From: Bdellovibrionales bacterium
Lineage (GTDB): Bacteria; Bdellovibrionota; Bdellovibrionia; Bdellovibrionales; UBA1609
Assembly (NCBI GenBank): GCA_028819305.1
Contig: JAPPLY010000006.1
Coordinates: 1 to 49,581, forward strand
Direction of reading: 5' to 3'
Length of the DNA: 49,581 nt
Below, in pieces: positions 8,414 through 18,209 of the stretch. How positions within the stretch are numbered: the first letter of the stretch is position 1; every line of letters begins with the position of its first letter. A model generated the notes under the pieces. It made no database searches and had not been told where the DNA came from. It saw only the letters and a list, made by a program, of their open reading frames with translations. Made by a program: the position numbers and the translations under genes.

Positions 8414-10036
8414 TCAAAGAGGTCTTAGCCTTAGAATTTGACCTTTATCTACACTGATATAGATAAAACCTTTGGGACCTTCTATAACATGGCGCACTCG
8501 GAAGTTTAAATCGGATAACAGTCTTTCTTCTTCTTTTACTTTTTGTTTTTTACTGACCTTAATCCTATTTAAGTGCCTTAGTACCAAAGCACCGGAAAAG
8601 AAGTGATATTTCCATTTTTTAAATTTCCTGCCGGAATAAATCAACAAACCAGAGGGAGCAATAGAAGGAGTATAATATTTAATCGGTTGTTCCATTCCTT
8701 TTTTTCTCATGCCCTCTCCTATTTTGGGACCCCAATATTCTCTCCCATAAGTAATGACAGGCCAGCCGTAGTTTTTTCCTTTTTTGATTAAATTGATTTC
8801 ATCTCCCCCTCTTGGGCCATGCTCTTGTTCCCAAAGCTGACCTGTTTTAGGGTGGATAAAAAGTCCCTGGGGGTTTCGATGTCCAAAGCTCCATATTTCT
8901 GGTAAAGCATCTTTAATATATCCATTGGGTATTATTTTTCCGTCCCTCTTTGGTACTTTTCTCTTGGCAGCCGAATTTTTAAATCTGGAATTTTCAAACA
9001 CAAAAGGATTATCTTTAGGCGCTTTTCCTTTATCCGTTAAGCGTAGCACTTTTCCAAGATGGTTATCTAACTTTTGGGCTAAGTGCCGCTCCACACGATC
9101 CCCTACAGTAACATATAAAAAACCTTTTTTATCAAACACCAGGCGGGAACCAAAATGGCGACGGGAAGAAATAAAAGGAGTAGCTACAAAAATATCTTTT
9201 AGTTGAGTTATACTGATTTTGTTTGATTCTCGCGACCCGGCTCTAGCGAAAGCGAGGGGTGAGAACATAGTTTGTGGTGTTTGTAAGTTTTTTTTCAATG
9301 GTGATTGGATCTTGGAGTTCACAAATTCCACACTGGTACGGTCTAATTTATTCTTTTTTAGAAGGCCACTAGCTATGGCTGTTGTTTGTTTTTCACCTAT
9401 TGGTTTTGAATAAGATATATATATTTTTTTATTCTTGGAAAAGTGAGGATGAAGAGCGATATCCAGCAAACCGCCTTGCCCTTTTGCATATACTGTAGGT
9501 GCTCCTGAAATAGCTGTTATTTTTCCCGTTTGGATATTGAGTTTTTTAATATGGCCTTTTCGCTCTGTAAATAGCAGTTCTTTTTCATTAATAAAAACCA
9601 TACCCCATACGATACCCAGGTTTTCCGCTAATACTTCCACTAAAAAAGGTTCACTGGTAGAAGAATATTTTTTTAAAACTTTGGGAGAAAAATGTTTTGT
9701 TTTTTTTATAGATATATTGATTTTTTTTGATCCTTGCTTCTGCGAGGACAGGTTTTTTGCTGTACTGGTAGATAGTTTTGCAGAGTTCCCTACAACAGGA
9801 GAAATAAGGAAACAAAGTAAAAAGAAAAAATATTTATACCGAATCAGTATAGAAAAAACGGTATCCTTCAGAAGTTCTATCTTCTCTTGGAAAAAAACAA
9901 AGAGACGACCAGAAAATTCTGCCCTCGCCCTCACTTTTGCGAGGACAAACTTCGCGAATAGCTTGTTTTTGCGAAGACAGAGAAAAACCGAAATTGGTAT
10001 AGGTATATAATTATTTAAAATTTTCAAGTTTTCCAA
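8414..10036 (-). CDS. PQQ-dependent sugar dehydrogenase (glucose/sorbosone dehydrogenase, YliI/Asd-type) carrying repeat-derived insertions
   Basis: RHFGSRLVFDKKGFLYVTVGDR, HLGKVLRLTDKG, GHRNPQGLFIHPKTGQLWEQEHGPRGGDEINLI, SIAPSGLLIY. True start probably internal, near the signal peptide KYFFFLLCFLISPVVG. Confidence 0.92.
   Translation of the reverse strand: MENLKILNNYIPIPISVFLCLRKNKLFAKFVLAKVRARAEFSGRLFVFFQEKIELLKDTVFSILIRYKYFFFLLCFLISPVVGNSAKLSTSTAKNLSSQKQGSKKINISIKKTKHFSPKVLKKYSSTSEPFLVEVLAENLGIVWGMVFINEKELLFTERKGHIKKLNIQTGKITAISGAPTVYAKGQGGLLDIALHPHFSKNKKIYISYSKPIGEKQTTAIASGLLKKNKLDRTSVEFVNSKIQSPLKKNLQTPQTMFSPLAFARAGSRESNKISITQLKDIFVATPFISSRRHFGSRLVFDKKGFLYVTVGDRVERHLAQKLDNHLGKVLRLTDKGKAPKDNPFVFENSRFKNSAAKRKVPKRDGKIIPNGYIKDALPEIWSFGHRNPQGLFIHPKTGQLWEQEHGPRGGDEINLIKKGKNYGWPVITYGREYWGPKIGEGMRKKGMEQPIKYYTPSIAPSGLLIYSGRKFKKWKYHFFSGALVLRHLNRIKVSKKQKVKEEERLLSDLNFRVRHVIEGPKGFIYISVDKGQILRLRPL
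8917..9001 (-). repeat. Mosaic palindromic repeat, core type, in frame within the sugar dehydrogenase CDS
   Basis: Reverse complement GTGTTTGAAAATTCCAGATTTAAAAATTCGGCTGCCAAGAGAAAAGTACC...GACGGAAAAATAATACCCAATGGATATA matches 10195-10289. Confidence 0.88.
9210..9342 (+). repeat. Mosaic palindromic repeat, hairpin type, inside the sugar dehydrogenase CDS (antisense to the gene)
   Basis: TATACTGATTTTGTTTGATTCTCGC... start matches 35062 (TATACTGATCTTGTTTGAT); ends GGTACGGTCTA. Confidence 0.7.
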
Positions 10037-10102
10037 TAAATGAACCGATCTTTTATAAAATTTTGAGTGTTTTAAATATAAATCTTTTTTCTTATATTTT
10101 CT

Positions 10103-13100
10103 ATGAAAATCTTACTCTATATAGTGGTTTGTTTTTTATTTAAAAAATTAAAAAATAAATGTTTATGTGCTTATCAGCTAAAGTATAAGGGTTTTATACC
10201 GGTCGTGTTTGAAAATTCCGGCTTTAAAGGCTTAGCTACCAAGAGGAAAGAACCGAGAAGTTACGGAAAAATAATACCCGATGGGTATAGCTATAGTCAC
10301 CTATCTTTCTTGCCCTTTTTTACTTTTTTCTTGCTTTACTCCCCTCTGCTTTTTTCAAATTCTTATGGGAGTGAGGGGAAGGTAGGCAGTTCTGATTACA
10401 CCTGCCAGGTGGATGATGGTTGTCTGGAGTACTTAAATAATACTCTTCTGAGTAAAGACTCTGATAGAGGTGTTTACCAATACTGTAAAGGGGTTTTAGA
10501 TAAGACCAAAATCTGTTGTGCTGATCCTTCTCAGTGCCCGGAGCCTTGGGGACAAAGTCTAGCTCAAGATTTAAGGGAAAATAGCTTAGAAAAAGTACAA
10601 AAAAGCTCAAAACCAAGGGAAGGGAGAACAGGAGAAAGGAAGATTCAGGAAAAAACGAGAGGAAAAGAAAACAGCAGTGTAGAAAGAGAAAACGGAAATC
10701 TCCCCTCCTGTGAGTTAAATAAACTCTCTTCCTTCATAGATTCTCTTTCCGAGGTTCAAGAGGAAGTTTGTAATGTGGGGTTTAAGAACTGCAAGCTTAA
10801 TTGTGAAAAAAAGCTAAAGGAGGTGACAACTACTTTTCGTCAGTGTTTTTTTATTCCTAACTCTTATTCTATTGAAAAGGTTTTAAAAGAAATAAAACAC
10901 CACCATGTGACTAAACCGACTTGTTATCGAAAAATGTATGAAGTAGTGGAAAAGTATAAAAATCAAAGTTTAGATAAAAAATCTTTAATTAGAGGAAGGC
11001 TTGAAAGTAAAGATATTATATCTTGTTATAAAGAACTTAAGAGTGTAAAGACGGAGTCCAGTCTTAACCGCTTTGCTTTAAGTATGTGTCATCGGGCACA
11101 GGCTCAAAAAGCAGAGGAAGCAAGAGCCAAGAAAGAAGAAGAAACAAAAAAAGAAGCCAAGGGAACAAGTAGGACAGAAGGGGCAAAATCTTATCAAACA
11201 CCTTTAGCTGCACAGGAGGAACAAAAACCTAGTTCTTCATCCCCTTTAAGGGGAAAGTCCCCTTTAGGGGGAAAGTCCCCTTTAGGGGGAGAGAATTTAA
11301 AGCCTAAAACTAAAAAGCCTAAACTTCATTCAAGAAAGTCAGGTCAAGAAGTTTCAAAAAACAGATCAAGTGGGAAAAAACACCTCTCTAAACCGAAAGC
11401 TTCATCAGGAAACAGACATGGAGGAGCTTTCCATAAACAAGCAAAGTCCAGCTCCACTAAAGACCATGTACCTTCCCGCTTAAATCAGAGTCCGGCAGGA
11501 ACAAAAACCAGAAAAACAAAAACTCCTCCTCAAACTTTTTTTGGAAAAGTCTCTAATAATGTAAAAACTTTTTTTGACGGAATAACTACCAGAGTAAGAG
11601 GAGGATTTCATAAAGCTCAGAAAAAAGCCATAACAAAGGTTCGACAGAGGAAATACAGAAAAGAAGGCCATGTCCAAATCACACATCAACTGGTTTATCA
11701 ATCCGTGGCTGCTCCCCAGGTAGAGCCTTTTCGTATCCAAGAACCTCAAAATAACTCTGAAACTCCTATCTTTAAAAGCTACGACCTGGTGAAGGGAAAA
11801 CCAGCCGGAGTGTTAGTGAAAATTCAATATCAGTTTCCAAGACATTGTTTTCAAAATACCAATCCATATCAGTGCATAAAACAAAGAGATTTTAATTTAA
11901 AACTAGAAGTGAAAAAGGAAGTTATGAGTATAAGATGTGTGCCTCTTAAAAAGATAGCCAAAAATGACTGGCAGTTTGATAACTCCCTAAGATCATCCCA
12001 TAAAGCCTGTGCTTTTTCCACCAGGGACTTTCCCTTTGAAGAACCGGTGATTTACAAGTTTGTTGAGCTTGACATAAGTCAAATAGGGTCTGTGGAGTTG
12101 AAACAATATATCAAATTAGATGCGGTTACGAATATTGGAGAGCATTATGGAATAGAACAAAGCTCTTTCAGCCGTTTAGAAGATCAAACGATAATGCCCA
12201 TAAATACACAAAACTCTCATATTCCCGTACGGGTGAGCATTGTTGAAAAAGGTAAAGTCATCCCAAATGAGCTTTCCATACCTCCCCTTGGGGAAAGTCC
12301 GTTAAGTCTTGGAAATTGTGGGAACAATATCAATCTTAATGCCCCCAATGAGTTTTGCCTGAATGTTTTAGAACTAGAGGGATTAAACTTGGGTTTTATA
12401 AGAATAACGGGAGACTATAATAGAGATGATAAAGAAGATAAAGAAAATAAGAAATACGATAACTGTTATTTCCCGAATTTAACATCTAAAGATTTAGGTG
12501 GTGTTCCAAATGGTTATTCTGCTGTATCTCCTAATGCTGTTACAAACTTCATTGAATCCAGTGAAGCAAGCACTTTTCTACCCTCTCTTCTTCCTTTATC
12601 CAGGCTTCATGCCAGTGTTTTAATGACCAAGAAGGGGAGTAACAATTTTATTTTAGGAAATTGTGACAATGGTGAGGTTTCAAGAGAGTTTCTTAATATA
12701 ATGCCTAAGAGGAGTGGTGGTTCTTCCGGGAAGGGACATAAAGGAGGGGAGGGGGTGAGTCCCTTCTCTGGTAAGTATTTCAGTTATGGACTTCTTAAGG
12801 ACATTAGAAACTTAAGAATGGAGAGAGCGGAGTGGAGAGGACAGGCTAAGTATGATAAACTTTTTGCTGTTGTTTCAAAAGAGTACCTTCTTTATCATAA
12901 GCTGCATAAGAGTCTAGATATACCAAGAAGTGAAGAGATTTACGGATTTAGTCTTGCTCCGGATTTTCGTGGAACATTGAGGGATACTTTACTGATATTT
13001 AATCATGATGACCATCCTTGGAGTTTCCTTGGGGATGTGGCTTTTATAAGAGAAGATCAAGAAGATGAGGGGACTCTCTCTCACGAATTAGTTCATTTAT

Positions 13101-13828
13101 TGGGACAAAGAAAGGATTTTTATAATATCCCTGATCCGGCTTGCAGACCCTTTGGCGGATCCCTAAAAAATATCCCTTTAAAAATATGTAAAAACTATGA
13201 GATTCCCAAAGCTTTAGAGACAAAAATTGAAGAAGGCAGGCTCTTATGGAATTTTGTGACAAATAGAAATAGCATCATGGATAATGAACAAGACATTAAA
13301 AAACTTTGGATAGATAGGGAAAGTCATCAGAGGGTTTTTTCTGTGATGGCTAAAGTAAGTCGTGTTATCCAGGAGAACAAATGGCAACAACACCCCCAGC
13401 GGGGTTATTTGACAAAAAATGCTATATTTAAGAAAATTCTTGTGGCGGGTTTTTATCATAAAAAGTGGGATCGTTTTGTTGTCCCTAAAGTAAAAACTTT
13501 TGAAACTACTTTATTCACACCCTCTCACCCCGAACAGCTTGAAGGAAATGGGGACTATCTCACATTTCTATTAAGAGATGAAAAAGAAAATAAAATTCTT
13601 CAAAAAATAATTCGTCCCTTTTATAAGACTCATATTGGTTTTTTACACCAAAAAGCGTATTCAGGGAAGATGGATTGCAAGGCTTTGCCATTTGATTTTT
13701 CTTATCTTCATGCGGCCTTTGATATTCCAGAGTACGGGAAGTGGGAAGATTTACAAGTGGTGGTTTTAGGTCCTAAGGGGGATGAAATTTTTTCATCCTC
13801 TGTTCCAAAGAGAAGAGTAAAATTTTGA
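10103..13828 (+). CDS. Large secreted protein with zinc metallopeptidase (zincin) motif HELVHLLG and possible Met-turn NSIMDN
   Basis: EGTLSHELVHLLGQRKDFY; hydrophobic secretion signal FLPFFTFFLLYSPLLFSNSYG begins about 65 aa in; Lys/Ser/Pro-rich linker. Confidence 0.75.
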   Translation: MKILLYIVVCFLFKKLKNKCLCAYQLKYKGFIPVVFENSGFKGLATKRKEPRSYGKIIPDGYSYSHLSFLPFFTFFLLYSPLLFSNSYGSEGKVGSSDYTCQVDDGCLEYLNNTLLSKDSDRGVYQYCKGVLDKTKICCADPSQCPEPWGQSLAQDLRENSLEKVQKSSKPREGRTGERKIQEKTRGKENSSVERENGNLPSCELNKLSSFIDSLSEVQEEVCNVGFKNCKLNCEKKLKEVTTTFRQCFFIPNSYSIEKVLKEIKHHHVTKPTCYRKMYEVVEKYKNQSLDKKSLIRGRLESKDIISCYKELKSVKTESSLNRFALSMCHRAQAQKAEEARAKKEEETKKEAKGTSRTEGAKSYQTPLAAQEEQKPSSSSPLRGKSPLGGKSPLGGENLKPKTKKPKLHSRKSGQEVSKNRSSGKKHLSKPKASSGNRHGGAFHKQAKSSSTKDHVPSRLNQSPAGTKTRKTKTPPQTFFGKVSNNVKTFFDGITTRVRGGFHKAQKKAITKVRQRKYRKEGHVQITHQLVYQSVAAPQVEPFRIQEPQNNSETPIFKSYDLVKGKPAGVLVKIQYQFPRHCFQNTNPYQCIKQRDFNLKLEVKKEVMSIRCVPLKKIAKNDWQFDNSLRSSHKACAFSTRDFPFEEPVIYKFVELDISQIGSVELKQYIKLDAVTNIGEHYGIEQSSFSRLEDQTIMPINTQNSHIPVRVSIVEKGKVIPNELSIPPLGESPLSLGNCGNNINLNAPNEFCLNVLELEGLNLGFIRITGDYNRDDKEDKENKKYDNCYFPNLTSKDLGGVPNGYSAVSPNAVTNFIESSEASTFLPSLLPLSRLHASVLMTKKGSNNFILGNCDNGEVSREFLNIMPKRSGGSSGKGHKGGEGVSPFSGKYFSYGLLKDIRNLRMERAEWRGQAKYDKLFAVVSKEYLLYHKLHKSLDIPRSEEIYGFSLAPDFRGTLRDTLLIFNHDDHPWSFLGDVAFIREDQEDEGTLSHELVHLLGQRKDFYNIPDPACRPFGGSLKNIPLKICKNYEIPKALETKIEEGRLLWNFVTNRNSIMDNEQDIKKLWIDRESHQRVFSVMAKVSRVIQENKWQQHPQRGYLTKNAIFKKILVAGFYHKKWDRFVVPKVKTFETTLFTPSHPEQLEGNGDYLTFLLRDEKENKILQKIIRPFYKTHIGFLHQKAYSGKMDCKALPFDFSYLHAAFDIPEYGKWEDLQVVVLGPKGDEIFSSSVPKRRVKF
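10195..10289 (+). repeat. Mosaic palindromic repeat, core type, in the N-terminal leader of the 1241-aa ORF
   Basis: TATACCGGTCGTGTTTGAAAATTCCGGCTTTAAAGGCTTAGCTACCAAGAGGAAAGAACCGAGAAGTTACGGAAAAATAATACCCGATGGGTATA. Confidence 0.88.
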
Positions 13829-13867
13829 GTTTTTAAAAAACCATGATAAAAATACAAGTGTTTTATT

Positions 13868-14554
13868 ATGAAAAGTTTAGTTTTATTTTTATTTGTTTTT
13901 TCTTTTGATTCCTGGGCTATGTCTTGGTTTAGGAGTGAGCCTCAAGAACTCCAGGAGATCAAGATTTATGGAAATTACCATCCTGGAGGGCCGGAGGAGA
14001 TAGAAGATAGTGAAAGATACTACCGTGAACATGGTAGGCTTGAAGAGGGAGAAACTCTTGCGGATATTCCGAGATTTGCCCATAAAATGAAGTATTTAGG
14101 TAAAGAGCGGTTTAGAACCGGCAGAGATTGGAAACCAATAACTTATTGTTATGAGAAGATATTAGATGAAGATAGAGAAAAAGCCACTGTGATTGATCCC
14201 AATTTAAGAGCCAGGATGTATGATAAAGAGGGAAATCTTTTAGCGGAGGATACTTTAAGAGATGGAAATCCTGAACGAAAAGATCCTTTTTTAAGATCTG
14301 CTGTAGCTTACCTTCCCTATCTTAGAAATGGTGATGTGATTTTACGGATTGTGCGTTTAGAGGGGGATGAGGAGGTGATTTTATATGAATTTTTAGAGAT
14401 TCGTTCTCACGAAACTCTTAAAGCACATCATTGGGCTGATCGGAATAGCAATATTCATATATATGGATCTGGATATAAATTTTATCCAAAAGGGGCACGG
14501 ATCAGAACAAGTATTGACCCAACATACCGCGTCCCTTTTTCTTGCTATAAGTAG
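13868..14554 (+). CDS. Secreted hypothetical protein
   Basis: Signal peptide MKSLVLFLFVFSFDSWA; starts about 40 bp after the 1241-aa gene, likely co-transcribed. Confidence 0.65.
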   Translation: MKSLVLFLFVFSFDSWAMSWFRSEPQELQEIKIYGNYHPGGPEEIEDSERYYREHGRLEEGETLADIPRFAHKMKYLGKERFRTGRDWKPITYCYEKILDEDREKATVIDPNLRARMYDKEGNLLAEDTLRDGNPERKDPFLRSAVAYLPYLRNGDVILRIVRLEGDEEVILYEFLEIRSHETLKAHHWADRNSNIHIYGSGYKFYPKGARIRTSIDPTYRVPFSCYK

Positions 14555-14740
14555 CTCTGCCTATTTTTGTCCCTAACTCATCAATTGTTCAGAAAGTTCA
14601 TGAAATTATAAACGAGGTTTTAAAAGTCAAACAATCAGCCTGAAGACGAAATGAAGTTTAATAAAAAATATAAGAGCGAATATCATACAAAACATTGGAT
14701 TAATATTCCTTCTTAATTTTGTGTTTATTTGGGGTCAACC

Positions 14741-17700
14741 TTATAGATCATATTTTGTTAGTGGTTGAATGGAGAAATTCTTTTTTTGTGTTTTATGTAA
14801 AGCAAATACCACGGCTTTGGCAGCTTCACTTTCTGTAATGCAGGGAACACCATAGTCCAGGCAACTCCGGCGAATGCTGAAACTAATATCTATGGAACGT
14901 CTCCCGGAAGTGGTATTTATGACAAAGGCCACTTGACCAGAACGAATACGATCCACACAATGAGGTCGTCCTTCATGTACCTTCCTTACCTTTAAGCATT
15001 CTATTTTTTGTGATTTCAGGAACTGAGCTGTTCCTCCCGTGGCCGATAAAGTGTAACCCATTTCCAGCAGCTGCTTTGCTATAGGCAAAAAAGCTTCTTT
15101 ATCCTTATCCCGTAAAGAGAGAAATACCTCCCCACTTTTTGGCAAATTCAACTGAGAAGAGTACAAGGATTTTAAAATAGCTTCTGAATAATTAGCTCCC
15201 CTCCCCATAACTTCACCAATAGATTTCATTTCTGGTCCCAAAATAGAGTCCACATCCTCAAATTTTTTAAAAGGAAACACCACTCCTTTTACAGACACCA
15301 TCTTTTGTTTTTTCCAATCATATTTATCCGGTTGGACTTTCTCAGACGGCCAACCCAGCATCGCCAACACAGCCAGATCAACAAGAGGAACTCCGGTGGC
15401 CTTGGATAAGAAGGGTACGCTTCTGGAACTTCTTGGGTTCGCTTCTAGGATATAAATTTCATCATCTTTTATGGCTAATTGCAGATTTAAAAATCCTAAA
15501 ATTTTTAAATGACGAGCTAAGGAAGCGGAAAGTTTCTCTATCTTTTCGCAAATTTCTATTTTCAACCTTTGTGGAGGAACCACCCCCATACTGTCACCAC
15601 TATGTACCCCTGCGCTTTCAATATGTTCGATAATACCGCCTATCACTATCCAGTCGGGACCACATACCAGATCTACATCCACTTCCAGGTAATTTTCTAA
15701 AAATTGATCCATTAAACAAGGTTGATGAGGGGAGATAAAAGGCTGATACCGATGAAAATATTTTTTTAATTCTTCTTCATTTTCAATAATTTCCATTCGA
15801 CGCCCTCCTAGCACATAACTAGGCCGGCAAATAACAGGATACCCTGTTACTTTTATAGCTTTATAGGCTTCCTCTATTCGTGTTGCTTGGCTGGCCTTTG
15901 GAATTTTAAAACCCAACTGAGAACAAAGAGAAGCAAAACGTACTCTATCCTCGGCCAAGTCTATGCTCTTCATAGAAGAGCCGATAAGGTCAAAGCCCGC
16001 GTGTACCAGAGAAGAGGCCAGACTGATAGGTGTTTGTCCTCCCATTTGAGCAAAAAAACCCATAGGTTTCACAAAGTTTAAAATTTCTATCGTGTGTTCC
16101 ACCGTTAAAGGCTCAAAAAAGAGCTGATCGGAAGTATCATAATCCGTGGAAACCGTTTCTGGGTTGGAGTTTATCATTATTGTTTGGTATCCCATTTTTT
16201 TAAGTCGCTTAACACTGCGTACACAGGAGTAATCAAATTCGATCCCTTGCCCTATGCGATTAGGTCCACTACCTAAGATCACCAATTTGTTTTTGTCTTT
16301 TTTAATCTTCTTCCGCTCTCGCCCTGGACCCCAGTAAGTGGAATAATAATACGGGGTTTGAGAAGCAAATTCTCCGGCACAGGTGTCCACTTGATAAAAA
16401 GAGGGAACAATATGATGTTTCCAACGCCACTTTCGAATGTCTCTTTCCTTTTTATTAAACCAATGGGCTAATAAAAAGTCAGGCGCTCCCATTCTCTTTG
16501 CCAGAGATAATACCTGAGGTGTAGGATGCTTTATTGTGGTTTTAACTTTTTGTTCAAACTTAATAAATCGCTGGAATTGATCTAAAAACCAGGGGTCAAT
16601 TTGTGTCCACTCATGTATCTTCTGGATGGTCTTACCCTCTCTAAACGCTTGAAAAAGCGCGTACATTCTCTGGCTATTAGGGTAGGCCAGCTGTTTTTCT
16701 GAAAAAGTCATTTCCTTAAGAAGGTTTTTATTTTTTTCTAACGATATAAGGGCTTTCATAAAAGATTCCATAAAGGTACGCCCCATGCCCATCACCTCAC
16801 CCACACTTTTCATTTGTGTATTTAAAATGTCTTTTGACCCTTCAAATTTCTCAAAATCAAATCGTGGTATTTTTACCACTACATAATCCAAAGCGGGTTC
16901 ATAACAAGAAGGTGTCGTACCGGTAATGTCATTTTTAATTTCGTCCATAGTTAAACCTACAGCCACTAAAGCCGCAATTTTAGCAATCGGAAAACCGGTA
17001 GCTTTACTGGCTAAAGCGGAAGAGCGGCTGACCCTAGGGTTCATCTCTATCACTAATCTCTCCCGGGTTTCAGGATGAACGGCAAACTGAATGTTAGCTC
17101 CCCCTGTTTCTACACCTACGGCGGAGATGATTTTCTGGGCCTCATCTCTCATATCCTGGTATTCTCTGTCCGAAAGAGTTTGTTGAGGAGATACGGAACA
17201 ACTATCTCCTGTGTGCACACCACAAGGGTCTATATTTTCAACAGAACATACCACTACAAAAGTGCCCGCTTTATCCCTCATTACCTCTAGCTCAAATTCC
17301 TTCCACCCTAAAAGACTTTTTTCCACAAGCACTTCTGAAGTGGGGCTTTCCTTTAAGGCAGCAATCAACTTTCTTTCATACTCTTCCAGAGAGTTGGCTA
17401 CACCGCTGCCCGCTCCTCCCAAAGTGTAATTAGGTCGTAAAACTAGAGGAAAGGAGAGATCCTCTGCTACTTTCCTACCTTGTTTAAAGGTTTTGACTAA
17501 AACACTTTCCGGGTAGCCAGCTCCTACTTCTTTTAGTAGTTGTCTAAACTCTTCTCTGTTTTCCGCTTTACGGATCACCTCCGGAGAGGCTCCCAATAAC
17601 TTAATACCTAGATTTTTCAACACCTTTTTTTTGTCTAATTCCAAAGCTAAATTTAAGGCTGTTTGTCCTCCTAAAGTGGGTATAATAGCAGATGGTTTTT

Positions 17701-17941
17701 CTTCCTTTAAGATTCGTTCTATAAACTCCACTTTTAAAGGCTCAATATAAACACGGGTGGCCATCTCTGGGTCTGTCATAATAGTGGCTGGATTGGAGTT
17801 AATAAGTATCACTTCCAGCCCTTGCTCCATAAGGGCTTTGCAGGCCTGGGTTCCTGAATAATCAAATTCACAAGCTTGGCCGATGACAATAGGCCCGCTT
17901 CCTAAAATGATGACTTTTTTTAAATCTTTTTTTATAGGCAT
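14741..17941 (-). CDS. carB: Carbamoyl phosphate synthase large subunit
   Basis: KKVIILGSGPIVIGQACEFDYSGTQACKAL, duplicated ATP-grasp halves, SGDSMGVVPPQ, LEANPRSSRSVPFLSKATG. Confidence 0.98.
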   Translation of the reverse strand: MPIKKDLKKVIILGSGPIVIGQACEFDYSGTQACKALMEQGLEVILINSNPATIMTDPEMATRVYIEPLKVEFIERILKEEKPSAIIPTLGGQTALNLALELDKKKVLKNLGIKLLGASPEVIRKAENREEFRQLLKEVGAGYPESVLVKTFKQGRKVAEDLSFPLVLRPNYTLGGAGSGVANSLEEYERKLIAALKESPTSEVLVEKSLLGWKEFELEVMRDKAGTFVVVCSVENIDPCGVHTGDSCSVSPQQTLSDREYQDMRDEAQKIISAVGVETGGANIQFAVHPETRERLVIEMNPRVSRSSALASKATGFPIAKIAALVAVGLTMDEIKNDITGTTPSCYEPALDYVVVKIPRFDFEKFEGSKDILNTQMKSVGEVMGMGRTFMESFMKALISLEKNKNLLKEMTFSEKQLAYPNSQRMYALFQAFREGKTIQKIHEWTQIDPWFLDQFQRFIKFEQKVKTTIKHPTPQVLSLAKRMGAPDFLLAHWFNKKERDIRKWRWKHHIVPSFYQVDTCAGEFASQTPYYYSTYWGPGRERKKIKKDKNKLVILGSGPNRIGQGIEFDYSCVRSVKRLKKMGYQTIMINSNPETVSTDYDTSDQLFFEPLTVEHTIEILNFVKPMGFFAQMGGQTPISLASSLVHAGFDLIGSSMKSIDLAEDRVRFASLCSQLGFKIPKASQATRIEEAYKAIKVTGYPVICRPSYVLGGRRMEIIENEEELKKYFHRYQPFISPHQPCLMDQFLENYLEVDVDLVCGPDWIVIGGIIEHIESAGVHSGDSMGVVPPQRLKIEICEKIEKLSASLARHLKILGFLNLQLAIKDDEIYILEANPRSSRSVPFLSKATGVPLVDLAVLAMLGWPSEKVQPDKYDWKKQKMVSVKGVVFPFKKFEDVDSILGPEMKSIGEVMGRGANYSEAILKSLYSSQLNLPKSGEVFLSLRDKDKEAFLPIAKQLLEMGYTLSATGGTAQFLKSQKIECLKVRKVHEGRPHCVDRIRSGQVAFVINTTSGRRSIDISFSIRRSCLDYGVPCITESEAAKAVVFALHKTQKKNFSIQPLTKYDL

Positions 17942-18209
17942 TTTGCCATTCTCTCCTCAGTGGGGTTTATAAACGAAGGCCACATCTTTAAAATAGCCAA
18001 CACATTGAATTTTGCTATTTTCTCCTTAACAAGGCTTATAAACAAGTCCTTTCCCTCCGCGTAAATACCAGGGGGCTTAGGATCTTCAGAAGAGAGTGTT
18101 TTAATATTTTCCCGCAGTTGAGCTTCATTGCTGCTTTTGATTCAACTAAAGAGAGCTATTATTTCTCCTTATAAACTCAATTTTGTCAGCGAATTAGTGA
18201 ACATTTACA

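Noticed and set aside
9537-10010. 157-aa plus-strand ORF and smaller ORFs opposite the sugar dehydrogenase
   Set aside because: Antisense to a well-supported CDS and rich in repeat sequence.
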